A stretch of DNA of 64,000 nucleotides, from assembly GCA_900299195.1 (NCBI GenBank), contig OMIX01000093.1, forward strand, positions 1 through 64,000. Reading direction: 5' to 3'. Positions 1 to 8,709 of this stretch are shown in pieces (positions within the stretch are counted from its first letter, which is position 1; each line of letters starts with the position of its first letter). This DNA comes from Deltaproteobacteria bacterium (GTDB taxonomy: Bacteria; Bdellovibrionota; FAC87; UBA2466). The translations under genes and the position numbers were made by a program. Below the pieces are notes generated by a model. It was not told the origin of the DNA. It worked only from the letters and a program-made list of their open reading frames with translations, and did not search any database.

Positions 1-286
1 ATACCATCCAGGTCAAAGACTTAAATACGCCCCATCTCATCTCTAACAATTGCGTCTTCTCGAATTCTCCTCTCATGAAAAATCCGAAATACTGGCCTGC
101 AAGCGAAGAAAACTGTTTCAGTAAGGACTGACTGCTCCCATAAATCGCAAAGGCTACCGCCCCCATCATCAGAACAGACAGAACTTCTCGGCTAACCGCC
201 ACAGTTCCCTGTTTACGAAACTCCTCTCGCCGATAGGGCGTCGCAGTTTCGGTACGTTCATCATTTGAGTCGTCGAAAATAGCCAT
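1..286 (-). CDS. flhB: Flagellar biosynthesis protein FlhB, N-terminal part (runs off the window edge)
   Basis: Reverse translation MAIFDDSNDERTETATPYRREEFRKQGTVAVSREVLSVL..., typical FlhB N-terminus, directly downstream of fliR. Confidence 0.85.
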   Translation of the reverse strand, partial: MAIFDDSNDERTETATPYRREEFRKQGTVAVSREVLSVLMMGAVAFAIYGSSQSLLKQFSSLAGQYFGFFMRGEFEKTQLLEMRWGVFKSLTWMV

Positions 287-294
287 AGTTCAAA

Positions 295-1080
295 TTAAAG
301 AGTTTTCAAAAGTAAAATACAGTTTTCACCCATCAGGTTTAGCAAGTTGCCGATATATTCGAGAATTTCCGGAGCTAACAAATAAAGAGCACAAAAACCT
401 AAGAGGATGGTAACTGGGAAACTAAACAACATCACATTGAGCTGGGGCATCAATCGAGAAAGGACTCCCATCACAGCGTTACAAGAAAGAACCAATAATG
501 TGATAGGGGCTCCCATTTGAATCGCTAAAACAAATAAATTTCCAGAAACCTGAGTGATCAACCGGTAGGTATCTTGGTGGGTAAAGCCCGAAACTTGTAG
601 CTTTTGTGTCGCCACATAACTCATTAAAAACAATTTTAATAAATGGTGATGGAGGTCAGTGGTAAACATCACTAAAAGCGCTAGCCAGCTGTGAAGAGGA
701 ACCAAGAGGGATTCATTGCTTTGATTTTGAGGATCAATCAATCCCGCGGTACCAAAACCCATTTGATAACCCACTATCTGAGCCCCAAGATGAATCGCTT
801 CATAAGTTAAATAACAAATAAAACCCATCAAAAGTCCGACTCCGGACTCTTTCAAGGCCAATAAAAAAATCTCACCCCAAGTGTTTGGAAAATCCCCGAT
901 GGAAGTTTTTACGATGGGGAAAAAAGCCAACGACAATGCCAAACAAAGAAGGACCCTAACATTTATCGGGATAGTCTTGTGAGAGAAACCTGGAACTAAA
1001 AGAAAAAAGCCCAGAACACGAATAAATACTGTGAACACACCTAAATATGACATCCAATTATTTGGATAAAGTGCTGTCAT
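295..1080 (-). CDS. fliR: Flagellar biosynthetic protein FliR
   Basis: ORF 261 aa, multi-TM, FliR-like; position between fliQ and flhB. Confidence 0.93.
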   Translation of the reverse strand: MTALYPNNWMSYLGVFTVFIRVLGFFLLVPGFSHKTIPINVRVLLCLALSLAFFPIVKTSIGDFPNTWGEIFLLALKESGVGLLMGFICYLTYEAIHLGAQIVGYQMGFGTAGLIDPQNQSNESLLVPLHSWLALLVMFTTDLHHHLLKLFLMSYVATQKLQVSGFTHQDTYRLITQVSGNLFVLAIQMGAPITLLVLSCNAVMGVLSRLMPQLNVMLFSFPVTILLGFCALYLLAPEILEYIGNLLNLMGENCILLLKTL

Positions 1081-1085
1081 GGATT

Positions 1086-1355
1086 TTATCGAATCATGCT
1101 GGGAATGCTTTCAAAAAGCTGAGTGGTGAAATCCATCAGCAAATCGAGCATCCAGGGGGAAAAAATAATCAAAGCTAATAACATGGCGGCCATTTTTGGG
1201 ACGACCGCTAAGGTTGTTTCCGTAATCTGAGTGACTGCTTGGAGGACATTCATCACAACCCCGACGACAAGACCAAACAGCAAAAGCGGAGCAGATAATA
1301 AAACCGCAACTCTCATCGCTTGCCTTGTGATGTCTAAAATTTGTTCTGTTTGCAT
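1086..1355 (-). CDS. fliQ: Flagellar biosynthetic protein FliQ
   Basis: 89 aa, two TM, QAVTQITETTLAVVPK motif; operon context. Confidence 0.95.
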   Translation of the reverse strand: MQTEQILDITRQAMRVAVLLSAPLLLFGLVVGVVMNVLQAVTQITETTLAVVPKMAAMLLALIIFSPWMLDLLMDFTTQLFESIPSMIR

Positions 1356-1358
1356 AAA

Positions 1359-2105
1359 TTACCCAAAGCTTTTGACTAACGAACCAATGATAAGCTGCCA
1401 ACCATCCACTAAAACAAATAGAATCAATTTAAATGGTAGTGAAATGACGACTGGCGGTAACATCATCATGCCCATCGCCATGAGGACACTTGCCACCACC
1501 ATGTCTAAAACCAGAAAAGGAATGTAGATCATAAACCCGATCAGAAAAGCTGTTTTTAATTCGGAGATCATAAACGCAGGGATCAACAAATAGGTGGGAA
1601 CATCTGCCCGTTTGGTGGGCATGGGCATATTGGATAGTTTTACAAACAATCCGAGATCTTTATCCCGTGTCTGCTTGAACATGAATTTTCTGATGGCGCC
1701 TTCGGTGTAGGTTAAAGCATCTGCCTGACTTATTTTGTTATCAAGATAAGGGACCAAAGCCTCTTGATGAATCCCTTTCCAAACGGGGGCCATGATAAAA
1801 GAAGTCAAAAACAGAGCGAGCCCGATAATCAATTGGTTGGGAGGAAGAACCTGGGTTCCAATAGCTTGTCGGAGGAACGATAGAACGATGACTATCCTCA
1901 CAAACGAAGTCATCATGATCAACAAGGAGGGAGCTAAAGAAAGAATCGTCAGCATAGCGACGATCTTTAGAACAACAGCCACTTGCTCCGGATTATTAGC
2001 TGCTCCCATGGAAAGCTGCAGAGGAGGTAACATCCCCCCGTCCGACTTAGGGGCTGAATACGCAATCGTCGAAAACAGTTTGAGGGCTATTGATAAAAAG
2101 TTCAT
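1359..2105 (-). CDS. fliP: Flagellar biosynthetic protein FliP
   Basis: FVRIVIVLSFLRQAIGTQVLPPNQLIIGLALFLTSFIMAPVW is the FliP signature. Confidence 0.96.
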   Translation of the reverse strand: MNFLSIALKLFSTIAYSAPKSDGGMLPPLQLSMGAANNPEQVAVVLKIVAMLTILSLAPSLLIMMTSFVRIVIVLSFLRQAIGTQVLPPNQLIIGLALFLTSFIMAPVWKGIHQEALVPYLDNKISQADALTYTEGAIRKFMFKQTRDKDLGLFVKLSNMPMPTKRADVPTYLLIPAFMISELKTAFLIGFMIYIPFLVLDMVVASVLMAMGMMMLPPVVISLPFKLILFVLVDGWQLIIGSLVKSFG

Positions 2106-2911
2106 ACGTTAAAATTCTTTGCTTTCATTTGTTCTTTAACAGCTTCATTAAAGGTTGATTTCTCGAAAAGATTTTCTTCTTCATATTGCTGAGCTAGTTT
2201 TGGAAGATTTGAAAGAAAGGAGACTTGATTTGGAGTGACGCCCAGGAGAACGAACTCCGAACCGACTTTGACTAAGGCAACTCCACTTTTGGTACCTCCG
2301 ACTGGAATGTAACTCAATTGTTCTACGAGATATTTTCGACTTCCGCCCCAGGATCCCTTGGCCTTAGCATATTTCACGAAAAAGAAGGTCGAGGCCCCAG
2401 CTCCCACTACCACTGCGAGAAAGAGACCGATTTGCACCCAATGAAATTCCTTATTTTCTTTTTTCACTGAAGGGCCAGTGTCATTGAGTGGCAATTGCTC
2501 CTCTTTAAGAAGCTCGAGAGTAGAATTTCCCACTTTCGGATATTCTACTTTTAAACTGACCCCCGTTTCATTTTCAGAAATAGCTAATCGGTTTTTGAGA
2601 CCTTCTAATGATCCATTGATCACCACGAGGGCTTTGGCTTGTTTATTAGCGGCCTCGTAAACACTGACACGATGAATAAGAGCATGGGGGGAACTGACAT
2701 CCAACTTCCCTTGATGAACCGATTTCAAATAAGAGTTCCCCAGGGTTACTTCAACTGTGTTTCCGGAAATTTTAAAAGAAGAACCGCTGGGTTTACCCCC
2801 TTCTCCCACCAGTTGCACTAAGGCCTCTTTGTCTCCTCCTACTTTGACAGAAGAGATCTCAAAACCGAAACCGGGCAAAGCCACCAACAAAAGTAAACTC
2901 AAATACCTCAC
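2102..2911 (-). CDS. fliO: FliO-like flagellar protein with N-terminal periplasmic extension
   Basis: Signal peptide, ~150 aa periplasmic region, one TM, C-terminal FliO-like domain; located between fliN and fliP. Confidence 0.8.
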   Translation of the reverse strand: MRYLSLLLLVALPGFGFEISSVKVGGDKEALVQLVGEGGKPSGSSFKISGNTVEVTLGNSYLKSVHQGKLDVSSPHALIHRVSVYEAANKQAKALVVINGSLEGLKNRLAISENETGVSLKVEYPKVGNSTLELLKEEQLPLNDTGPSVKKENKEFHWVQIGLFLAVVVGAGASTFFFVKYAKAKGSWGGSRKYLVEQLSYIPVGGTKSGVALVKVGSEFVLLGVTPNQVSFLSNLPKLAQQYEEENLFEKSTFNEAVKEQMKAKNFNV

Positions 2912-3285
2912 GCTGTTTCTCCTAACTGTCGAATCCTTTGGGCATGACTCACAATATCTGTCAGCCGAATACCAAACTTTTCGTTCACGACAATAACTTC
3001 CCCTTTGGCCACGACTTTATCATTCACTAGAACCTCTAAGGGCTCTCCAGCTAATTTGCTCAATTCAATCACGCTTCCCTTATGAAGCTTAAGCAAGTCT
3101 TGAACGAGTATTTTAGTTCTGCCTAACTCCACACTCACTTTTAGCGGGATATCTAAAATAAGCTCTAAAGAATGGGGATCCTCATTGGAACCAGGGTTCA
3201 CGTGAAGCTTCAACTCGGGTTGAGGAACGTTTGCTTCGGCTTGGTTCGGTTGCTCCTGTTTTGGTTTTGCGCTTTCATTTGCCAT
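2908..3285 (-). CDS. fliN: Flagellar motor switch protein FliN
   Basis: DIPLKVSVELGRTKILVQDLLKLHKGSVIELSKLAGEPLEVLVNDKVVAKGEVIVVNEKFGIRLTDI is typical FliN/SpoA. Confidence 0.95.
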   Translation of the reverse strand: MANESAKPKQEQPNQAEANVPQPELKLHVNPGSNEDPHSLELILDIPLKVSVELGRTKILVQDLLKLHKGSVIELSKLAGEPLEVLVNDKVVAKGEVIVVNEKFGIRLTDIVSHAQRIRQLGETA

Positions 3286-4297
3286 CGGTAGACTCCTGTT
3301 TTTCTTTGGATAAATCTTTGGTTAATCGAACAGCATTATTTCCTCTAAACACTCCCATCATCCCTCGAAACTTAGAAACATCCTGAACGGTTAAAGAGAT
3401 GGGAGAAACGGCATCTTGTCCTAACACAAGAACATCGCCCACTTTAAGCTGACGAATTTGTTTTAACGTTTTCTCGGTCTGGCCCAGGATTCCTCTGACC
3501 TCAAACTCCATTTCCATCAACTCCTTAAGCCAGTGTTCGCTCCATACATTTTCTTCCCCTGGGATCTGTCCAGTGATATTCACACTTAAAGCATGCTGAA
3601 TGGCATCTAACGGATGAATCTGAACCACAAGATCAAAATTTCCTTTTAAATTATCGATTTCAACTTCGCAGTTGACGATAGAGACTTGCTCATTGGGTTG
3701 AATAGTTTCAATGAATTGCGGATTATTTTCTGCCCTTCGATAGGTCAACTTCAATGGATAATTGAAGCTCCAGGCTTGTTCCAAATCTTTCATGGCCATT
3801 AACACAAACTTTTTAATCACTTCGGATTCAATCGATGTGAAATTTTCAGGCTGGACTGTTTTCGTAAATGGCCTTTCTGATCCACCGTAATAGGCATCAA
3901 CGGCTGCATAACCAAAGGTGGAACGACTTACGATTAGCATATGGGCTTTAAGCGATTCACATTCGTAGTTCGACAAATTCAGTGGCCGACTTAGCGAAGT
4001 AAGATAATCGCTAAATTTCACTACCTCACTCTTAATGATTTTGACTGAGACATTCTTTTTCAAGCTTTGCCCCAAGCTCATTCGAAAGTTATTGGCAAAG
4101 CGCTCGTGGATGCCTTTTAGAGCAACCAATTTTCCTTTGGTCATTCGCTCTTGAGAGGTGAGATCATAACGAGGATATTTCTTTGAAACGTCCTCGGGAG
4201 TAGCTTCCACTGTTGGTGAGCCTACAGCCTCAACTTTTCCATCAGTCACTGCGGTCAGTAGAGCATCAATCTCATTTTGTGAGAGAACTTCAGCCAT
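3275..4297 (-). CDS. fliM: Flagellar motor switch protein FliM
   Basis: N-terminal LSQNEIDALL (CheY-P binding) and full FliM-like sequence. Confidence 0.96.
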   Translation of the reverse strand: MAEVLSQNEIDALLTAVTDGKVEAVGSPTVEATPEDVSKKYPRYDLTSQERMTKGKLVALKGIHERFANNFRMSLGQSLKKNVSVKIIKSEVVKFSDYLTSLSRPLNLSNYECESLKAHMLIVSRSTFGYAAVDAYYGGSERPFTKTVQPENFTSIESEVIKKFVLMAMKDLEQAWSFNYPLKLTYRRAENNPQFIETIQPNEQVSIVNCEVEIDNLKGNFDLVVQIHPLDAIQHALSVNITGQIPGEENVWSEHWLKELMEMEFEVRGILGQTEKTLKQIRQLKVGDVLVLGQDAVSPISLTVQDVSKFRGMMGVFRGNNAVRLTKDLSKEKQESTDGK

Positions 4298-4308
4298 AAA
4301 AATTTCCC

Positions 4309-4977
4309 TTAATTGAAGTGGAATTGAGTAAAAAAGACTTCTTTGATTGAGCCCGTGGTTAAAAGACTGTTAACAGCCTTTTGAACCTCATTTCTTAAGT
4401 TCTTAATTCCATTAGGCTCTTTCAACTCTTTGTAGCTTTTGCTAGAAAGTAAAACAATAATCGCATCTCGGATGGCAGCTCGCTTTTTGGTAACTTCTTC
4501 CTCAACGGAAGGATCACTGAGTTCGAGTTCTAATTGAGTTTGAAGGAATTTAGCTCCTTGATCACTTGAAATATTCACTAAAAAGCTATCCAACGGGTAG
4601 AGAGTCCCTTGCGGTGGAGTGACAAGATCTTTTCCAATCAGTTTGGCTTCAAGTTTTTTTCTTTTTTCTTTTGCTTCAGTGCGCTCTTTTTCTTCTGAAT
4701 TTGAAACTTCAATCAATGCCGTTGTTTTAGTCTGAAGCTCTTTCACTTGGGCAGCCATTTTGTTGACGATCCAACCCATAGCTACCAGCATTCCTACATT
4801 CGCCACTGATACCGCCAAAGTGGAAATACCTAGAAAATCCTTCTTTGGTTTACTTACCGCGTCACCCTCTGAATTAGGCACTACAGATAATTTCGCCTTT
4901 TCTTTCGAGTTTGCTGTGGATTTGTCCTCAGTCTTTTTTGACTCAGCGGATTTTTTTTCGGCAGTAGCTTCGGCCAT
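4309..4977 (-). CDS. fliL: Flagellar basal body-associated protein FliL
   Basis: Single TM plus C-terminal FliL domain (LDSFLVNISSDQG...KEVFFTQFHFN); first gene of the operon. Confidence 0.9.
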   Translation of the reverse strand: MAEATAEKKSAESKKTEDKSTANSKEKAKLSVVPNSEGDAVSKPKKDFLGISTLAVSVANVGMLVAMGWIVNKMAAQVKELQTKTTALIEVSNSEEKERTEAKEKRKKLEAKLIGKDLVTPPQGTLYPLDSFLVNISSDQGAKFLQTQLELELSDPSVEEEVTKKRAAIRDAIIVLLSSKSYKELKEPNGIKNLRNEVQKAVNSLLTTGSIKEVFFTQFHFN

Positions 4978-5003
4978 ACGATCCCCCTAAATTTTGATGT
5001 GAC

Positions 5004-5032
5004 ATGGCACTCCAGTGCAACGAAAGTGCCAT
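5004..5032. repeat. Perfect inverted repeat ATGGCACT-N13-AGTGCCAT
   Basis: 5004-5011 and 5025-5032 are reverse complements; overlaps the sigma-54 promoter. Confidence 0.8.
5017..5031 (-). promoter_or_regulatory. Sigma-54 (RpoN) -24/-12 promoter of the fliL operon
   Basis: Minus strand TGGCAC-TTTCG-TTGCA, exact match to consensus TGGCACN5TTGCW, about 40-55 nt upstream of the fliL ATG. Confidence 0.8.
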
Positions 5033-5067
5033 AGCAAATAACAATTTTAGGAAGAACTCGATTGATT

Positions 5068-5096
5068 GAAGTGTCAGAGGCTCGAAAGAAGTGTCA
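5068..5096 (-). promoter_or_regulatory. Tandem direct repeat TGACACTTC x2, 20 bp apart; candidate enhancer (UAS) for a sigma-54 activator
   Basis: GAAGTGTCA at 5068-5076 and 5088-5096 on + strand, upstream of the -24 element. Confidence 0.5.
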
Positions 5097-5174
5097 TAAC
5101 CTTGACGGAGGGACGCCTGTCTATCGTTTTGTTCAAGTGAGGGGTTGCTCGATCAAACTTAGTAGGGCTCGTGA

Positions 5175-5711
5175 TTACCAGCCGCCCATTCCGCCGAAAC
5201 CAAATCCACCAATCGGTGTGCCTAAGTAATTACCCCAGAAAAAATTAGCATTAGCAGTTTGAGGTAACGCCACCCCAGGTCCCATCCAGGAATAGAAGTT
5301 CGTGCTCATGAACTGAAATAACTGCACGTAGGGACCGTAATTCCAGATTGTCGGGAAATAGAGATTCCAAAAAATGGGGAAATTATAGACTCCGCAACCG
5401 TAAGAAGCCGCGTAGATCTGCCAGCGACTCCAAATATTAAACCAAACATATTGGATCGGCGGATGTTGAATGAAGAAATTGTACATCGGCATCCAAGGAT
5501 AAAACTGAGGTGGCATCGCTTGAGGGACCTGAGGATTAAACATCGGAGGCGGAACATTATTTTGGGGCGGATACATTGGAGCCCTGGGTGGTGGTGCTTG
5601 AGTGATCGGGCTATTCGAAAACCCGGGTCTTGTTCCATAAACTCCAAGGTCATTTTTTCCACATCCCGTGAAAAACAGGAACACCAAAACTGTTAAAAGA
5701 CAACGAACCAT
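5175..5711 (-). CDS. Putative lipoprotein rich in Pro/aromatic residues
   Basis: MVRCLLTVLVFLFFTGC lipobox; ATG at 5711 preceded by AAGGTG; unusual P/W/Y/F/N-rich mature region. Confidence 0.7.
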   Translation of the reverse strand: MVRCLLTVLVFLFFTGCGKNDLGVYGTRPGFSNSPITQAPPPRAPMYPPQNNVPPPMFNPQVPQAMPPQFYPWMPMYNFFIQHPPIQYVWFNIWSRWQIYAASYGCGVYNFPIFWNLYFPTIWNYGPYVQLFQFMSTNFYSWMGPGVALPQTANANFFWGNYLGTPIGGFGFGGMGGW

Positions 5712-5873
5712 GGTGGACTGCACCTTAAAACCAAACCTTCATGAAACTTTGCCATACCAACAGGCAAAACCTCACCCCTCTATGCAATGGCATGCCATCA
5801 AAGGTACCGTGCCTAAACAGCAGTTTTGTCTCTTAACACGCGAAAAGGAAAGAAACACCGGTGACGAATTTTG

Positions 5874-6401
5874 TCAGTTCAAGAACCAATCTTGAATCAT
5901 TATCCCTTTGGGAGCTAATGAAGCAAACTTGGTTTGTAATTGGGAAGTTAATTTAGATTTAAATTCAGAAAACCCTTTATTGGCATCCGACTGAGTAAAA
6001 TCTTCAATGTAAAATTCACTACTCACTTCAAAAATAGTGTCCAGAACTTTAGCTCGATTGAGGGCCAAATTTCTCTTACACTTTTCATCAGCACAGTGAA
6101 ATAAGAGACTGAATTGAGCATAGGCCATCCGGGTGTCTTTTTTATCCATAAACCCGACACTGACTCCCTTAATTTCATAGGGTTGTGAAGAATTATCCTC
6201 GGAGGTGTGGTGAGAAGCTACCTCACGAGTCGCTTCTCTCGCAGCTAGAGTTTCAGGCCCACGATAAAGTCTCCACAAGGCCACTACTGAAAAGATAGCT
6301 CCAGTAACGACAAGAATTGCCGAAAGTAACAGCACCCCAAGTTTGATTTTGGTGCCCTTAGAGGCGAAATTAATAAAATCAGAAAGTGAGTTTTCTCCCA
6401 T
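5874..6401 (-). CDS. FliL-like protein (second copy)
   Basis: N-terminal TM and FliL-type C-terminus (NRAKVLDTIFEVSSEFYIEDFTQSDANKGFSEFKSKLTSQLQTKF...IQDWFLN). Confidence 0.6.
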   Translation of the reverse strand: MGENSLSDFINFASKGTKIKLGVLLLSAILVVTGAIFSVVALWRLYRGPETLAAREATREVASHHTSEDNSSQPYEIKGVSVGFMDKKDTRMAYAQFSLLFHCADEKCKRNLALNRAKVLDTIFEVSSEFYIEDFTQSDANKGFSEFKSKLTSQLQTKFASLAPKGIMIQDWFLN

Positions 6402-6412
6402 ATCAGGAGAAA

Positions 6413-7003
6413 TTATAACCCTCTTTTATCTTTGATGCTATTGAAGTAATCGGTGACGTAGTCATTTAACCAATCGCCTAACCGAGTTTCCCAAATATTA
6501 ACAAGAGCTTTATTCAAAGAGTCAGTTAAAAATCTTTCTAGCCACTCAGGACAATATCTTCCCAATCTCAATCGACCCAACTTTGCGTAATACACTTTCA
6601 CGTCTACGTTAGGAGAATCTTCACGCATCGTTACTTTAGCTTTCAGAGCGATACTTTCGATTCCTGCTCCGAGCCATCCTGAAGCGTTCACACAACCTGA
6701 ATAATCCCCTAGGTACTCTCCTTCGACTCGACCATACGCATCTGAAAGAAAGGCAGAAATATCTAGCTGATTATCCCCCGAAAGATCCATTTTGATTTCG
6801 TCCAACCGAGAGGTAAATTCGGCTCGTCCTAAATAAAATCCTCTGGAGCAAAGACTCGGGGTAAAATTACGTCCCCCAAACCATTTCCCCTCAATTCTCT
6901 TATTTTCATTAAGAAACTTACCGGCCAACTGCTGAGTATCGAATGCGTGAATATGTGTCGCTAGTAGACTGAACACCCAAAAGGATTTAAGAACCTGAGC
7001 CAT
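6413..7003 (-). CDS. Hypothetical secreted protein
   Basis: ORF 196 aa with signal peptide; AAGGAG-like RBS; 11 bp from the next gene. Confidence 0.7.
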   Translation of the reverse strand: MAQVLKSFWVFSLLATHIHAFDTQQLAGKFLNENKRIEGKWFGGRNFTPSLCSRGFYLGRAEFTSRLDEIKMDLSGDNQLDISAFLSDAYGRVEGEYLGDYSGCVNASGWLGAGIESIALKAKVTMREDSPNVDVKVYYAKLGRLRLGRYCPEWLERFLTDSLNKALVNIWETRLGDWLNDYVTDYFNSIKDKRGL

Positions 7004-7038
7004 CTTTTAAATCTCCTTGAAATTGATTGAGCTTTTGA

Positions 7039-7067
7039 ATTTAACCCAATTGCTTGCGCCGTGTCAA
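7039..7067 (-). promoter_or_regulatory. Candidate sigma-70-type promoter for 6413..7003
   Basis: TTGACA-N17-TTAAAT on minus strand, upstream of the 7003 start. Confidence 0.4.
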
Positions 7068-7121
7068 TCCATCACCTTGAACCCAAGTGAAGCTTTTTAG
7101 CTATTTGATTTTAATAACTTA

Positions 7122-7146
7122 GCTGTCCCCACAGTGTGAGGACAGC
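7122..7146. repeat. Stem-loop GCTGTCC...GGACAGC downstream of the HTH gene
   Basis: 7-bp perfect arms; inner CACA/TGTG can extend the stem with one C.A mismatch; no strong T-tract. Confidence 0.5.
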
Positions 7147-7156
7147 GCTCTTTAGG

Positions 7157-7375
7157 TTAATGGGAATAATCGGCTATCACTTGGGGTTCGGTAGTGAGAA
7201 CCCGAGCTAAGCTCTCTAGATGAGACCGTTTCACCCACTGGATGTCGCCTTTAAGCCATCTTCTCAGTGTTGTTTTATGGACTCCAGTGACTTCAGCCAC
7301 CCAGTATTTTTTCAAATCCTGAGCTTGAATCAAACGGATGATTTCTTGAGTTTTTAATTTATATCCAGGTTTCAT
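7157..7375 (-). CDS. Small helix-turn-helix DNA-binding protein (72 aa)
   Basis: MKPGYKLKTQEIIRLIQAQDLKKYWVAEVTGVHKTTLRRWLKGD; GAAGGAG RBS before ATG at 7375 (ORF track start is 5' of this). Confidence 0.7.
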   Translation of the reverse strand: MKPGYKLKTQEIIRLIQAQDLKKYWVAEVTGVHKTTLRRWLKGDIQWVKRSHLESLARVLTTEPQVIADYSH

Positions 7376-7496
7376 TTTTTCTCCTTCTTCAATCATTTCA
7401 GAGAAAAAATGCAAAGAGGTGCCAAAGTTTCTAGGCTTGTCGAATCGGAACCGAGACTGAAAAGAGTTCAAATCATCCCATTTTTCATAAGATGCC

Positions 7497-8018
7497 TTAA
7501 AAATTATTTTCCGTTAAAGAGTCTCCATTCAAGGCGGAGTTTGCCCAAATTTCTCCAGAACTTTCTAAATAACACCACCCCTGATTTTTCTCCGTTGGAT
7601 GAGGAGCCCCTTTGGGGCCAGGGCAAGAGAAAATACGATTAAACTGGGAAACAGCCAAAGCGGCTTGAGTCCAAGGGTTTTTAGGAATCCCATTGGGAGT
7701 ATCAATGATCTTGGTTCCCTTGAGCACAGGATGGATGTCCAAAAACTGATTAGCTTGGATCTCTTCAAAAGTAGGGAACTTGGGCGAAGCAACACTGGGA
7801 TCTTCTTTGGACTGAATTGAAGCCGCCGCGATCACAATAGAAGATCTCAAAATACCTAAAGCGGCTTGAGTGCTTGAGTTTTTTGCGTCTTTTCTAAAGT
7901 CGATGAAATTGGGAATAGCGACAGCTGCTAAAATCACCAAGAGAGCTACCACCATAAGAAGCTCAATCAAAGTAAACCCGTTGTTTCTTAATTGTTTAAA
8001 CCGGGCTAAGGGGCTCAT
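7497..8018 (-). CDS. Type IV pilin/type II pseudopilin-like protein
   Basis: Prepilin motif G-FTLIELLMVVALLVILAAVAIPNF. Confidence 0.9.
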   Translation of the reverse strand: MSPLARFKQLRNNGFTLIELLMVVALLVILAAVAIPNFIDFRKDAKNSSTQAALGILRSSIVIAAASIQSKEDPSVASPKFPTFEEIQANQFLDIHPVLKGTKIIDTPNGIPKNPWTQAALAVSQFNRIFSCPGPKGAPHPTEKNQGWCYLESSGEIWANSALNGDSLTENNF

Positions 8019-8105
8019 GACTATAATGTTAAATGACTCTTCCCCAAATTCTCAAGAGAAAATGCTAACATTGACTTTAGTCCAGTTACTGAATAGCACC
8101 TCTTC

Positions 8106-8696
8106 ATGGTGACATTAACCCCCTCGTTAGAACTAAGAATCAAAACATCCTCTGATTGGGTAGAAACAGCACTCAAAGATTTTGATGCTTTTCTAGTGGA
8201 TCACGCCTCTTGCGAGCGTAAAGCTTCGGCGGTGGGAATGTCGTTTGTGGTGAGATATCCGGATCGTCCGGAGATCATCGAACCCATGATCTCTTTTGCT
8301 CGTGAAGAATTAGAGCATTTTCATCAAGTTTACAAACTGATCTCGCAGCGAAACCTCATTTTGCCTCCAGATGAAGAGGATGTTTATGTCAACCGATTGA
8401 TGAAGCAGGTTCGATTTGGACGAGAAGAAAGGTTTCTGGACCGACTCTTAGTATCCTCCGTGATCGAGGCCAGAGGCTGCGAAAGACTCCACTTAGTAGC
8501 AGATGCTCTCCCTGAGGGAGATCTTAAACAGTTCTACCGTAGACTGGCTCGGGCCGAAGGCAGTCACAAAGATCTGTTTGTTCGACTCGCAGAGTTTTAT
8601 TTCCCTCATTCTGTTATAAAAGAACGCTTAGACCAATGGATGGACATTGAAGCCGATGCGATTGCATCCGTTCCTCACCGTTCGGCCCTTCATTGA
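8106..8696 (+). CDS. miaE: tRNA-(ms2io6A)-hydroxylase MiaE-like di-iron enzyme
   Basis: DHASCERKAS, EELEHF, EARGCERL, EGSHKDLF motifs typical of MiaE. Confidence 0.9.
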   Translation: MVTLTPSLELRIKTSSDWVETALKDFDAFLVDHASCERKASAVGMSFVVRYPDRPEIIEPMISFAREELEHFHQVYKLISQRNLILPPDEEDVYVNRLMKQVRFGREERFLDRLLVSSVIEARGCERLHLVADALPEGDLKQFYRRLARAEGSHKDLFVRLAEFYFPHSVIKERLDQWMDIEADAIASVPHRSALH

Positions 8697-8709
8697 TTAA
8701 GTTTTTTAA

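Noticed and set aside
5306-5662. 118-aa minus-strand ORF overlapping the lipoprotein in another frame
   Set aside because: The lipoprotein frame has a signal peptide, lipobox and RBS; the overlapping frame has none.
5784-5797. Second sigma-54-like element (minus strand TGGCATGCCATTGC)
   Set aside because: Spacing is one nucleotide short of the -24/-12 consensus, and the match is a by-product of a TGGCATGCCA palindrome.
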